Positions 50,434 to 64,000 of a DNA stretch of 64,000 nucleotides are shown one piece after another (within the stretch, counting starts at the first letter, position 1; every line of letters starts with the position of its first letter). The stretch is from Pseudonocardia hierapolitana. Lineage in GTDB: Bacteria; Actinomycetota; Actinomycetes; Mycobacteriales; Pseudonocardiaceae. Position numbers and translations under genes: made by a program. A model generated the notes under the pieces. It did not search any database, was not told the origin of the DNA, and saw only the letters and a program-made list of their open reading frames with translations. The DNA lies in the NCBI RefSeq assembly GCF_007994075.1, contig NZ_VIWU01000001.1, forward strand, positions 1,922,001-1,986,000, written 5' to 3'.

Positions 50434-51029
50434 CACCGCACGACCCCGGACCGAGCCCGCCTGCGCCGCAGCCACGTGGACACGAGCGAGCCGACCCCGG
50501 CGAGTACCAGCACGAACAACGCCGCCAGGATCGTGGCAGGCACCGGGTCGTCGAACAGCCCTCCGGACAGCACGCCCAGCGCGGCGTAGGCGATCGCCCA
50601 GAGCACGCAGCCGAGGGTGGCTGCCGGCACGAGGCGCCGCCACGGGTACTCGAGCGCCCCCGCGGCGAGCAGCACGGGGATCCGGCCCGCCGGCACCAAC
50701 CGTCCGACGATGATGAGCACGCCGCCCCTGCGCTCGAACTGCGCCCGCGCCGCCGCCAGTCGTTCCGGCGACTGCCGCCCGGTGACCCACCGCTGGGCGG
50801 CGGAGCTTCCCGCGTGGGCGACGGCGAACGTGGCGACATCGCCGAGCAGCGCCCCGATGACGGACAGCAGGAGCACGAGCGGGAGCGACATGCTGCCGCT
50901 GGAGACGGCGACCGCGGCGGCGGCGCCCACGACCGCACCGGTGGGCACGATCGGCACGATCGAACCGATCAGCACGCCCCCGAAGAGCGCGGAGTAGCCG
51001 AGCGCGGACGGGTCCGTCCATCCGGTCAT
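50433..51029 (-). CDS. DedA/SNARE-associated (VTT-domain) membrane protein
   Basis: 198 residues. It has the DedA pattern: an N-terminal re-entrant hydrophobic stretch with IGSIVPIVPTGAVVGAAAA, GALLGDVATFAVAHAG, the FERRGGVLIIVGRLVPAGRIPVLLAAGALEYPWRR core (Phe-x-Arg … Gly-Arg-x-x-Pro-x-x-Arg), and two C-terminal helices. DedA proteins include undecaprenyl-phosphate and phospholipid flippases needed for envelope synthesis. It is coupled on both sides (4-nt overlap with MBL, 1 nt with the phosphatase). Together these suggest a lipid-carrier phosphate cycle. Confidence 0.88.
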   Translation of the reverse strand: MTGWTDPSALGYSALFGGVLIGSIVPIVPTGAVVGAAAAVAVSSGSMSLPLVLLLSVIGALLGDVATFAVAHAGSSAAQRWVTGRQSPERLAAARAQFERRGGVLIIVGRLVPAGRIPVLLAAGALEYPWRRLVPAATLGCVLWAIAYAALGVLSGGLFDDPVPATILAALFVLVLAGVGSLVSTWLRRRRARSGVVR

Positions 51030-51835
51030 CGCGCCACCGGCCGCGCTCCGTCCAGCGCCACCGCGGCACCCGGCTCCGTGACGAGCACCTGCGTGCGCTC
51101 CCCCGCCGCGGCCACGGCAGCGGCGAACCGGCGCGGCGGTTCGACGAGCAGCTTGCGCATCCGCGCGCCGATCCGCCCGGGCAGCTGCGGCATGCCGCTC
51201 ACGGCGAGCGTGCCCCAGTGGACCGGCACGGCCACCCGCGGGCGCAGCAGCCCGACCGCCTCGGCGGCGCGGTGCGGGTCGAGGTGACCCGGCCCGAGCG
51301 AGAGTCCCCACCCCCACACCGGCAGCAGGGCGGCGGCGAGCGGACCGAAGCCGGCCATGCCGGGGAACAGGTCCGTGTCGCCCGCCGCGTAGACCCGGTG
51401 CCCACCGGACTCGACGACGTGTCCCATCGCCACGGCCTGCGGCCCCCGGGTGGAGCGCGGCCCGAACCGGTGCCCGCTGTGGGCAGCAGGCACCCCGTGC
51501 ACCCGCAGGGCGCCGTGCTCGAGCTCCTCGCCAGGGGCGAGCTCGTCGACGTTGCGGATGCCATGCCCGCGCAGCCACCGGCCGGCCCCCCGCGGTACCA
51601 CCACACGCGCCGTGCGCGGCAACAGGCGCAACGACGGCAGGTGCAGGTGATCGCTGTGCAGGTGGGACAGCAGCACCAGGTCGGTGTCGGCGAAGTGGGC
51701 GCGGTCGGGCGGCGGGCTCGTCCGGCGCAACGGGCCGACGCGGCCGGTGAGCACCGGGTCGGTGAGCACGACGGACCCGGCCATCTCCAGCCGCACGGTG
51801 GAGTGACCGAGGAAGTGCATCGCGAGCCCGCGCAC
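51026..51835 (-). CDS. MBL-fold metallohydrolase (UlaG/NAPE-PLD-like)
   Basis: 269 residues. The metallo-beta-lactamase motif is SHLHSDHLHLPSL (HxHxDH), with further ligands His in PAAHSG, Asp in AAGDTDLFP and His in PVHWGTL. The start MHFLGHSTVRLEMAGSVVLTDPVL is that of the UlaG/NAPE-PLD branch, which acts on phosphodiesters or lactones. I chose GTG 51835; ATG 51820 begins the conserved MHFLGHS. It is the first gene of the five-gene minus-strand unit. Confidence 0.88.
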   Translation of the reverse strand: MRGLAMHFLGHSTVRLEMAGSVVLTDPVLTGRVGPLRRTSPPPDRAHFADTDLVLLSHLHSDHLHLPSLRLLPRTARVVVPRGAGRWLRGHGIRNVDELAPGEELEHGALRVHGVPAAHSGHRFGPRSTRGPQAVAMGHVVESGGHRVYAAGDTDLFPGMAGFGPLAAALLPVWGWGLSLGPGHLDPHRAAEAVGLLRPRVAVPVHWGTLAVSGMPQLPGRIGARMRKLLVEPPRRFAAAVAAAGERTQVLVTEPGAAVALDGARPVAR

Positions 51836-52076
51836 GGCCCCAGTATCGCCGGTCGCGGTCACGAACGGTCCACGCCGCCTCCTCACACCCCGGCGCCGCC
51901 CACGCTCCCCGTCGACGGGGGCGTCGCCGCACACCGGGGCGCGCCGATGAAAGGCGTGCGTGCCGCCGGTCAGGGCGGCCGTGCACGCGACCCATCTCCG
52001 TCCATGCGACCCGTCGACCGGCGCATGGCGGCACACGGGGAGCGTCTGCCGGACCCCGAGGCGAGGAGGCGTGCCG
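51836..52076. other. Intergenic interval before the MBL operon
   Basis: 241 nt between pfk (which ends at 52077) and the MBL gene, both on the minus strand. It holds short dyads (ccatgcg…cgcatgg around 52010-52035; ctccccgtcgacgggg near 51905) that may end the pfk transcript or support the operon promoter. No gene is seen. Confidence 0.45.
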
Positions 52077-53483
52077 TCAGCCGAAGCGCGCGGGCTGGCC
52101 GGTGGACTCCAGCACCGCCATCCACAGGTCACCGTGCGGGTCGACCTGGTTGCGCCGGCTCACGGCCACGTGCATCGGGATGTGCACGAACCGGCGCCGG
52201 TAGCGGCCCACCACCATCTCGGTGCGCCCGGACATCGCCGCGTGCACCGCCGCCTGCGACAGCCGCACGCAGTACACGGAGTCGTACGGGTTGGCCGGCA
52301 CGCTGCGGATCGCGTAGCTCGGGTCGATGTAGCGGATCGACGTCTCGATGCCCGCGTCGGAGAAGTGGTCGGCGATGCGCCGCCGCAACCAGGGGCCGAT
52401 GTCCTGCAGCCGCGCGTTGCCCGACGCGTCCCGGGCGTCCTCGTCGACCCCGCCGAGCAGCTCCTGGCCCGCGCCCTCGGCCACGACCACCACCGCGTGC
52501 CCCCGCTCGGACACCCGCCGCCGCACGTGTGCGAGCAGTCCGTGCTCGCCGTCCAGCGCGAACGGGACCTCCGGGATCAGCACGGCGTCGGCGCCGCTGC
52601 GGGCCAGCGCCGCGTAGCAGGCGATGAACCCGGAGTGGCGCCCCATCAGCTTGACGAGGCCGATCCCGTTGGCCGTGGACTTGGCCTCGACCTGCGCGGC
52701 CCGGATGGCGTCGCTGGCCAGGCTGAACGCGGTCTGGAAGCCGAAGCTCTGGTCGATGTAGGGGATGTCGTTGTCGATCGTCTTCGGGATGCCGACGACG
52801 GCGATCAGGAGGCCGCGATCGGCGATCGTGCGTGCGATCTGCATGGCCCCGCGCATCGACCCGTCGCCGCCCACGACGAACAGGACGTTGATGTGCAGCC
52901 GCTCCAGGCAGTCGACGATCTCGTCGGGGTCCTGGGGCCCGCGCGAGGTGCCGAGCACGGTGCCGCCGTCGGTGGCGATGTCACGCACGGATTCGGGGGT
53001 GAGGTCGACGACGTCGTGGCCGTACCGGGGCACGAACCCCTGGTAGCCGTTGCGGATGCCCACCACCCGGCGCACCCGGTAGTGGTAGGTCAGCGTGCGG
53101 ACCAGTCCGGCGATCACGTCGTTGAGCCCCGGGCACAGGCCGCCGCAGGTGACGATCGCCGCGCGCGTCTTCGCCGGATCGAAGAAGATCTTCCGACGCG
53201 GGCCGCACGGCTCCATGCCAGGCAGCTGGTCCGGTGCCACACCGCGGGCGGAGATGCCGGTGAGCGTGTCGTCGAGCAGTACGCGGTCGTTCTCGTTGAT
53301 GTAGTGCTCGGTGGTCCGGGTGGCGTCCAGCAGGGTCGCCATCGGGGACGTGATGCGGGCGGGTCCCAGCGTGTTGATCGTGAGGTCGGGCGTCGGCTCG
53401 AGGCGGGGCAGCTCGACGACGGAGGCCTCGTGCCCCGGTCCGTCGTGCTCCCCGTCATGAGCTTCGGAGAAGGCGGTGCTCAC
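52077..53483 (-). CDS. pfkA: 6-phosphofructokinase, plant/trypanosome-like ATP type
   Basis: A 468-residue PFK. Motifs are TCGGLCPGLNDVIAGLV, VVGGDGSMRGA, the catalytic PKTIDNDIPYIDQSFGFQTA, MGRHSGFIA and PEVPFAL. Gly in GGDG fits ATP use (PPi enzymes have GGDD), while Lys in PKTID is shared with PPi-type and plant or trypanosomal ATP enzymes. This is the mixed signature of the long plant-like ATP-PFK group. It catalyses the committed step of glycolysis. I chose GTG 53483 because AGGGAG lies about 6 nt upstream; GTG 53516 has no such site. The ~75-residue N-terminal extension is typical of the group. Confidence 0.9.
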   Translation of the reverse strand: MSTAFSEAHDGEHDGPGHEASVVELPRLEPTPDLTINTLGPARITSPMATLLDATRTTEHYINENDRVLLDDTLTGISARGVAPDQLPGMEPCGPRRKIFFDPAKTRAAIVTCGGLCPGLNDVIAGLVRTLTYHYRVRRVVGIRNGYQGFVPRYGHDVVDLTPESVRDIATDGGTVLGTSRGPQDPDEIVDCLERLHINVLFVVGGDGSMRGAMQIARTIADRGLLIAVVGIPKTIDNDIPYIDQSFGFQTAFSLASDAIRAAQVEAKSTANGIGLVKLMGRHSGFIACYAALARSGADAVLIPEVPFALDGEHGLLAHVRRRVSERGHAVVVVAEGAGQELLGGVDEDARDASGNARLQDIGPWLRRRIADHFSDAGIETSIRYIDPSYAIRSVPANPYDSVYCVRLSQAAVHAAMSGRTEMVVGRYRRRFVHIPMHVAVSRRNQVDPHGDLWMAVLESTGQPARFG

Positions 53484-53622
53484 GGCGCTCCCTGCATCGG
53501 CAGCAAGGTCGGCCACGCCGCGGCGCTGGGACGGTGGCCCTCTTGACCGGTACAGGATGCCTGCTCACGTCCCCGCGGACCAGCCCGATCCCCGAGGTGT
53601 TCCCGATTCCACAAGCTTGCGA

Positions 53623-55080
53623 ATGCCAACGACCCCGTGCTCATCTGATGTGGTGACCTCCCCACGCCCGACGGTCGTCATCGGCGTGCTCGCGTCGTGC
53701 GGGTTGGCCGTCTCGCTGATGCAGACCCTGGTCGTCCCGCTGCTCCCGCAGTTCCCGCGGCTGCTGTCGGCCTCGCCTGCGACGGTGGCGTGGCTGGTCA
53801 CGGCCACGCTGGTGGCCGCGGCCGTCTGCGCTCCGGTCATGGGTCGGCTCGGTGACATGTACGGCAAGCGCCGGATCCTGCTCGCCGGGCTCGGCATCGT
53901 GACGGTGGGGTCGGCGCTCGGTGCCGCCGCCCCGAACGTCGGCGTGCTCATCGCCGCACGGGCGCTGCAGGGCGTGGCGATGGGCGTGATCGCGCTCGGG
54001 ATCAGCGTGATGCGCGACGTGCTCCCACCGGAGCGGGTGGGCAGCGGGATCGCCCTGATGAGCTCGTCGCTGGGGATCGGAGGGGCGATCGGGCTGCCGC
54101 TCACGGGCTTCGTCGCGCAGCAGGCGAGCTGGCGGTGGCTCTTCGCCGGGGCCGCGGTGCTCGGCGCCGTGCAGGTCCTGCTCGTGCTCATCGTCGTGCG
54201 CGAGTCGCCGCTGCGCTCCGGCGGCCGGTTCGACCTGGCGGGGGCGGTCGGCCTGTCGGCGGCACTCGTCTGCCTGCTGCTCGCGATCTCGAAGGGCAAC
54301 GAGTGGGGCTGGGGCAGCGCGGCCGTGCTCGGGCTGCTCGTCGCGGCCGCCGTCCTGTTCGCGCTGTGGGTCGCATGGGAGCTTCGATCGCGCCGACCGC
54401 TGGTCGACCTGCGGCTCTCCGCCCGCCCCGCCGTGCTGTGGACGAACGTCGCCTCGATCGTGATCGGCTTCGGGATGTTCGCGGGCTTCCTCGTGACGAC
54501 CCAGATCCTGCAGGCCCCGGTCGCCACCGGGTACGGCTTCGGCCTCTCGCTGGTGGCGGCGGGCCTCGTTCTGCTGCCGATCGGCGGGGCGATGACGATC
54601 TTCTCCCCGGTGTCGGCCAGGGTCTCGCGGCGGCGCGGCGCGCGCACCACGCTGGTGCTCGGCGCGACGATCCTCGCGCTGGGCAACGTCCTGATGGCCA
54701 CGCTCCCCGGATCGCTCCCGCTGATCGTGGCGGCGTCCACCACCACGGCGATCGGCGCCGCGCTGGCCTACTCCGCGATCCCGCTGCTCATCATGGACGG
54801 CGTTCCGCCCGGCGAGACCGCGGCCGCCAACAGCCTCAACACGCTGATGCGGATGCTCGGCACGTCGTCGTGCAGCTCGTTCGTCGCGGCCATCGCCACC
54901 GGGCTGACGACCTCCGTCGCCGGCCAGACCCTGCCCGCCGCGGCCGCGTACAGGGTGATCTACCTGGCCGCCGCGGGCGCCGCCGCCATCGGCGCCACGA
55001 TCGCCGCTCTCACCCCGCGCGCCGCCTCGACCGACGCCCTCCCCGACACGGCCACGGCGAGCCCGGCCCGGGCCGCTTGA
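53623..55080 (+). CDS. MFS exporter, DHA2-like
   Basis: 485 residues with about 14 hydrophobic segments. Motif A is GRLGDMYGKRRILLAG and the motif C region is SSSLGIGGAIGLPLTGFVAQQASWRWLFAG. It resembles drug/proton antiporters or lipid exporters of the EmrB class. A Cys pair in SSCSSF near the C-terminus is unusual. ATG 53623 is chosen, but no ribosome site is seen; GTG 53650 is possible. It diverges from pfk across 139 nt and has no adjacent regulator. Confidence 0.88.
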   Translation: MPTTPCSSDVVTSPRPTVVIGVLASCGLAVSLMQTLVVPLLPQFPRLLSASPATVAWLVTATLVAAAVCAPVMGRLGDMYGKRRILLAGLGIVTVGSALGAAAPNVGVLIAARALQGVAMGVIALGISVMRDVLPPERVGSGIALMSSSLGIGGAIGLPLTGFVAQQASWRWLFAGAAVLGAVQVLLVLIVVRESPLRSGGRFDLAGAVGLSAALVCLLLAISKGNEWGWGSAAVLGLLVAAAVLFALWVAWELRSRRPLVDLRLSARPAVLWTNVASIVIGFGMFAGFLVTTQILQAPVATGYGFGLSLVAAGLVLLPIGGAMTIFSPVSARVSRRRGARTTLVLGATILALGNVLMATLPGSLPLIVAASTTTAIGAALAYSAIPLLIMDGVPPGETAAANSLNTLMRMLGTSSCSSFVAAIATGLTTSVAGQTLPAAAAYRVIYLAAAGAAAIGATIAALTPRAASTDALPDTATASPARAA

Positions 55081-55148
55081 GCTCACCCCGCGCGGCGTTG
55101 GTGGCTCGCGCGAGCCTGACGCGATCACCTCGATGACACGATGAGGTC

Positions 55149-55607
55149 GTGCCGTCCACGTTCCCGATCTCCGTCAAGGGGGTCGTGCTCGCCCCTGCTG
55201 AGCGAGTGCTGCTGCTCAGGAACGACCGTGCCGAGTGGGAGCTCCCCGGCGGCCGGATCGAGATCGGCGAGACCCCCGAGGAGTGCGTCGCCCGGGAGAT
55301 CCTCGAGGAGACGGGGTGGAGGGTGCGCACCGGGCCGATCCTCGACAGCTGGATGTACTGGATCGCCGCCGCCGGGAAGCACGTCTTCGTCGTCACCTAC
55401 GGCTGCTACCCGGAGAGCGATGTCGAGCCGGTGGTCTCCCACGAGCACGAGGAGATCGGGCTCTTCAGCCCGAGCGAGACCGACGGGCTGAACCTTCCCG
55501 ACGGCTACCGCCGCTCCATCGCGACGTGGCTCAGCGCAGGTCGCGGCGGATCGGGTGGTCCTCCGGCACCTGCACCAGAACGATGCGGGTGCCGTCCGGA
55601 TCGGTGA
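55149..55607 (+). CDS. Nudix hydrolase
   Basis: 152 residues. It has a complete Nudix box, GGRIEIGETPEECVAREILEETGW (G-x5-E-x7-REUxEExGU), for Mg2+-dependent hydrolysis of nucleoside diphosphates linked to another group. The start VPSTFPISVKGVVLAPAERVLLLRN is that of MutT/NudG-like members. The last ~25 residues are Gly/Pro-rich and lie in a 77-nt convergent overlap with the VOC gene, so the extension may have arisen by loss of an earlier stop. The substrate is unknown. Confidence 0.9.
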   Translation: MPSTFPISVKGVVLAPAERVLLLRNDRAEWELPGGRIEIGETPEECVAREILEETGWRVRTGPILDSWMYWIAAAGKHVFVVTYGCYPESDVEPVVSHEHEEIGLFSPSETDGLNLPDGYRRSIATWLSAGRGGSGGPPAPAPERCGCRPDR

Positions 55608-55896
55608 TCCACATCTCGTGCAGCCCCCACGGCTCCTGCCGCGGCTCGCGCACGACGTGGTCGGCCAGCTCGCGGTGGGCCGCGGCGAGGTCGCGGACCT
55701 GCAGCCAGAGCGCGACCGCGGGGCTGGCCGGGGCGTCCGCGCTCCCGGAGAGCTCCAGGAAGCCGCCGCCGAGGAAGAACACGGTGCCACCGGGGAACTC
55801 GCGGGCGATCGCGAGCCCGAGCACGTCGCGGTAGAACGTGAGGCTGCGCTGCATGTCGAGGGGCCGCAGCAGCACCCGTCCGGCCAGGATCTCCAT
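55531..55896 (-). CDS. VOC (glyoxalase-fold) protein
   Basis: 121 residues with two beta-alpha-beta-beta-beta units: VLLRPLDMQRSLTFYRDVLGLAIAREF and VALWLQVRDLAAAHRELADHV … WGLHEMWITDPDGTRIVLVQVP. The metal ligands usual for the family (His or Glu early, Glu in HEMWITDPDG) are partly present. Members include glyoxalases, dioxygenases and antibiotic-binding proteins. The start codon at 55896-55894 directly abuts the end of the MITE-like element, whose G-rich terminus could serve as its ribosome site. It overlaps the Nudix gene by 77 nt. Confidence 0.85.
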   Translation of the reverse strand: MEILAGRVLLRPLDMQRSLTFYRDVLGLAIAREFPGGTVFFLGGGFLELSGSADAPASPAVALWLQVRDLAAAHRELADHVVREPRQEPWGLHEMWITDPDGTRIVLVQVPEDHPIRRDLR

Positions 55897-55897
55897 A

Positions 55898-56059
55898 GTG
55901 CCCCCCATCGCGTGCTCGGTGCGTGTATCGGCGGATCCAGGTTTCTGCTGGGTGTGCCGGCGGACCGGCCTCGTACTGGCGTACTCGGCCGGTTCGGCGG
56001 TGCGCCCAGCGGGAAGCTGGGCCGTTGAGATGCGTGCTGGGTACGCGATGGGGGGCACT
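55898..56059. repeat. MITE-like dispersed element, copy B (perfect ends)
   Basis: 162 bp that exactly fills the space between two minus-strand genes. The termini are perfect 17-bp inverted repeats (agtgccccccatcgcgt at 55897-55913, its complement at 56043-56059). The core 55921-56029 matches copy A at 6385-6493 (about 85% by hand). An inner gcccagc/gctgggc hairpin is present. No transposase or open frame lies inside. The outer ends touch the neighbouring stop and start codons. Confidence 0.75.
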
Positions 56060-56935
56060 TTAGGACGAGTGGTCGGTGACGTGCTCGAGGACGAGCTCCG
56101 CCAGCCGGTCGGGGGCCTCGTCGGGGATCCAGTGGCTCACGCCCCGCAGCTCGGCGTACCGGAACGGGCCGGCGACGTACCTCCGCACCAGCTCGGTGGA
56201 CTGCCGGGTGAGCGCGGTATCGCCGTCGCTCCAGACGAACAGCGTGGGCACCCGCACCGGCGGGTCCGGGTCGCCGATGGGCCCGGAGAACATGCCTCGG
56301 TACCAGTTGATCGCGGCCGTGAGCGCGGCCCGGTCGGCGAGGCCTGCCGCGTCGCGCTGCGCCGCCGCCTTCGACTGGCCGGTGCGGCGCAGCGCCGCCA
56401 CGAACCTCCGCGAGAACGGGCCTCCGTTCGCGGCGAGCAGCCGTTCGGGCAGCCAGGGCAGCTGGAAGGCGTAGACGTACCAGGACGCGAGCCCCTGCCG
56501 CGTCGTCAGGAGCGAGCGCAGGTAGGCCGCGGGCGGGGGCACCGACACGGCGGACAGCGTGCGGAGCCGCTCGCCGTGCCGGGCCGCGAGCCGCCATGCG
56601 ACGGCGGCGCCCCAGTCGTGGCCGACGATGTGCACGCGCGCGGCAGGGTCGACCAGCTGGTCCACCACCGCGAGCGCGTCGTCCACCATCTCCCCCAGCC
56701 GGTAGGCGTCCCGGCCCGTCGGGCGGGCGCGCGGCGAGTAGCCGCGCTGGTCGGGGGCCAGCGTGCGGTAGCCGCGCTCCGCGAGCCGGGTGGCGACGGC
56801 GTGCCATGACTCGCCCCGCTGCGGGAACCCGTGCAGCAGCAGGACCGGATCGCCGCCCGGTGGGCCCAGCTCGTGCACGTCGAACGTCAGACCGTCCCGG
56901 TTCGCCGCACGCACAGAGCCGTTGAGCACCGCCAC
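56060..56935 (-). CDS. Epoxide hydrolase-like alpha/beta hydrolase
   Basis: 291 residues. It has the oxyanion motif LLLHGFPQRGESWH and the nucleophile elbow VGHDWGAAVAW with Asp in place of Ser. PDQRGYSPRARPTGRDAYRL lies before it, and a late acid and His are in VWSDGDTAL and GVSHWIPDEAP. The HDWG elbow and cap region mark soluble epoxide hydrolases or fluoroacetate dehalogenases. I chose GTG 56935 (56929 is also possible). The stop codon abuts the MITE-like element. It is divergent from the carboxylase gene. Confidence 0.88.
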   Translation of the reverse strand: MAVLNGSVRAANRDGLTFDVHELGPPGGDPVLLLHGFPQRGESWHAVATRLAERGYRTLAPDQRGYSPRARPTGRDAYRLGEMVDDALAVVDQLVDPAARVHIVGHDWGAAVAWRLAARHGERLRTLSAVSVPPPAAYLRSLLTTRQGLASWYVYAFQLPWLPERLLAANGGPFSRRFVAALRRTGQSKAAAQRDAAGLADRAALTAAINWYRGMFSGPIGDPDPPVRVPTLFVWSDGDTALTRQSTELVRRYVAGPFRYAELRGVSHWIPDEAPDRLAELVLEHVTDHSS

Positions 56936-57044
56936 ATTCTGCCCGCCGTCCCCCGCCTGTCGGTTGTGCGGCGCGGGTGGCGTCGAGTTGGGTGGGCGCG
57001 GCGTACGGTGCATCGGGCCACCAGCGACGGGAGTGAAGAAGATC

Positions 57045-62678
<5,634 letters not shown>

Positions 62679-62715
62679 CCCCGCGAGTCGCGGTGTGAGT
62701 GCGGGCGAGTCGCTG

Positions 62716-63840
62716 TCAGGAGCAGGCGCGCTTGGCGCGAAGGACCCTCGCGACGGCGGCGTCGTTCGCGGCGGGATCCAGGCGCGCCCGCTCCAGGTGG
62801 TCCAGCACCGGCGTGATGCGGCCCCCGCTGGACCAGAGCGCCATGTCGGCGCCTGCGGCCAGTGCGCGCTCGACCGCCTCGGGCAGCGTGAACTCGTCGG
62901 TGACGGCGTCCATCGCGCCGAGGTCGTCGGTGAGCACCAGGCCGTCGAAGCCGATCTCGCCGCGCAGGAGCGCGTACACCTCGGGCGTGAGCGAGCTGGG
63001 CATGTCCGTGGTGAGGCCGGGGACGTCCAGGTGCCCCACGAGCACGCCCGTGCGCCCGTCGGCGAGCGGGCCCCCCGGGCCGAGCAGCGCGGCGTACGGG
63101 CGCAGGTCGTCGGCGCGCAGGTCGTCCAGCGGCGGGGTGGAGACGCGGCCCTTGTGCGAGTCGCCGTTCGCCCGCCCGTGCCCCGGGAAGTGCTTGAGCA
63201 CCGTGTAGACGCCCGCGGCCCGTTGGCCCTCGGCGAACGCGGCCGCATAGCTGCCGACGGACTCGGGGTCGTCGCCGAACGAACGGTCCCCGATGGCTGC
63301 CGACCGGCCGGTGACGTCGACGGTCGGGGCGAGGTTCATCGTGATGCCGCGCGCGAGCTGCTCCCGTCCGCGCTCCTCGCCCAGCGCGCGCACCTGCTCG
63401 GGCGTGCGGGTGCGGGCCATCGCCCGGGCGCTGGGCAGCTCACCGTCGAGGTCGTCGATGCGCTGGACGCGCCCGCCCTCGTCGTCGACGGCCACGGCGA
63501 GCGGGACGCGGGACATCGCCTGCACCCCGCGCAGCGCCTGGTCGGTGAGCAGCGCGGTGGCGTTGCCGCCGACGAAGATCCCACCCACCTGGGTGGTGCG
63601 CACGTTCTCCGCGGTCGCGCGCGGGTCGGCGGCATCGACACCGACCATGAGCCGCTGGGCCAGCTTGTCCCGCGGGGTCATCGTCGCCACCACCTCGGCG
63701 CAGCGCGGGAGCCGGTCGGGTCCCAGGTGCTCGCCGGTGAGCGGGGGCGGCGGCGCCGGCGTCGCGGCCGCCGGGACCGTCGTGAGGACCAGCCCCGCGA
63801 GGACTCCGAGCACCACTGCGAGCGACTTGCGAACCGTCAT
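62716..63840 (-). CDS. GH3 beta-N-acetylhexosaminidase (NagZ-like), secreted
   Basis: 374 residues with a signal peptide (MTVRKSLAVVLGVLAGLVLTTVPAAA, cleavage near AAA/TPA). The GH3 barrel shows VDDEGGRVQRI, the NagZ His-Asp loop KHFPGHGRANGDSHKG, and LVLTDDLGAMDAV with the nucleophilic Asp. It removes GlcNAc from peptidoglycan fragments during wall recycling. Gram-positive NagZ proteins are often exported like this one. Only the barrel is present; there is no C-terminal sandwich domain. It is convergent with the carboxylase gene. Confidence 0.93.
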   Translation of the reverse strand: MTVRKSLAVVLGVLAGLVLTTVPAAATPAPPPPLTGEHLGPDRLPRCAEVVATMTPRDKLAQRLMVGVDAADPRATAENVRTTQVGGIFVGGNATALLTDQALRGVQAMSRVPLAVAVDDEGGRVQRIDDLDGELPSARAMARTRTPEQVRALGEERGREQLARGITMNLAPTVDVTGRSAAIGDRSFGDDPESVGSYAAAFAEGQRAAGVYTVLKHFPGHGRANGDSHKGRVSTPPLDDLRADDLRPYAALLGPGGPLADGRTGVLVGHLDVPGLTTDMPSSLTPEVYALLRGEIGFDGLVLTDDLGAMDAVTDEFTLPEAVERALAAGADMALWSSGGRITPVLDHLERARLDPAANDAAVARVLRAKRACS

Positions 63841-63902
63841 CGCGGCCCATCCTCCTCCGCCCGGGACCGCGCCCCGATCCGCCCCGTGTGGGTCGTGGTG
63901 GC

Positions 63903-64000
63903 TCAGGCGATCGCCGGCACCCGCTCCGCCTCCGGTGGCGGGCCGGGCGGGGTGCCGTCGCCGAACGGCCGCCCGCCCAGCTCCTCGCGCCCGTGCGCAG
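63903..64000 (-). CDS. C-terminal end of an unknown protein (partial)
   Basis: The last 31 codons of a minus-strand gene that begins outside the window: …AHGREELGGRPFGDGTPPG, then a Pro/Glu-rich end closing RVPAIA and TGA. The composition suggests a disordered tail. I do not recognise the protein. Confidence 0.5.
   Translation of the reverse strand, partial: AHGREELGGRPFGDGTPPGPPPEAERVPAIA

Noticed and set aside
55897..56058. Upstream extension of the VOC gene through the MITE-like element
   Set aside because: The frame is open, but the two copies of the element differ by frame-shifting indels, so the translation is not conserved.

Overview
The window is very GC-rich DNA with long open frames on both strands, typical of an actinobacterium. 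The gene families fit a mycelial, Pseudonocardia-like member of the Pseudonocardiales: an actinobacterial integration host factor (mihF), a chaplin-like secreted protein, an F420-type LLM oxidoreductase, an LCP cell-wall ligase, a glutamine-dependent NAD synthetase, a PE-Pol LigD-like protein, and sugar ABC importers without their own ATPase. The genus is an inference. I see no rRNA, tRNA, CRISPR array, transposase, integrase or phage structural gene. It reads as chromosomal DNA of mixed housekeeping and accessory function.

Layout. 1-6.4 kb: end of an exporter-type ABC protein, nadE overlapping a SanA/YdcF-like gene, an old-yellow-enzyme reductase and an alpha/beta hydrolase. 6.4-11.7 kb: a nitrogen/purine-type cluster (DUF1989 protein, NodB-type deacetylase, PucR regulator, NCS1 permease). 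11.8-15.3 kb: a flavin monooxygenase, an orphan siderophore-binding lipoprotein under a possible IdeR box, and a TetR regulator. 15.3-21.9 kb: PE-Pol end-joining protein, a 26-codon ORF coupled to an unknown gene, a PP2C phosphatase, a chaplin-like protein, a lactone oxidase with a shifted N-terminus, a STAS protein and IspD. 22-28.1 kb: LCP ligase and a CitA/DctA-type two-component system divergent from its likely target, a DctA symporter. 28.6-34.5 kb: SMP-30 lactonase, mihF, hydrolase, a TetR/LLM pair and a ParA ATPase with an unknown partner. 34.5-40.1 kb: a GDT1-methyltransferase fusion and a GntR/UTRA regulator beside a CUT1 sugar importer. 40.2-47.6 kb: two envelope serine proteases, a CoA-transferase, a MarR/MFS pair and a broken FHA gene. 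47.6-51.8 kb: four genes with 1-4 nt overlaps (MBL hydrolase, DedA, holin/phosphatase fusion, hydrolase) running into the FHA gene. 52-64 kb: phosphofructokinase, MFS exporter, Nudix, VOC, epoxide hydrolase, a 1,877-residue single-chain acyl-CoA carboxylase, a NagZ-like glycosidase and the end of an unknown gene.

The most unusual non-coding signals are a ~162-bp MITE-like element present twice 49.5 kb apart, a 131-bp tandem duplication starting in the last codon of gntR, a 176-bp inverted-repeat element, and two very long hairpins between convergent genes. Two genes carry apparent small indels, so either recent decay or base-calling error should be considered. I did not find a clear new defence or biosynthetic system. 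The best candidates for undescribed biology are the ParA/partner pair, the coupled envelope operon and the MITE-like element.
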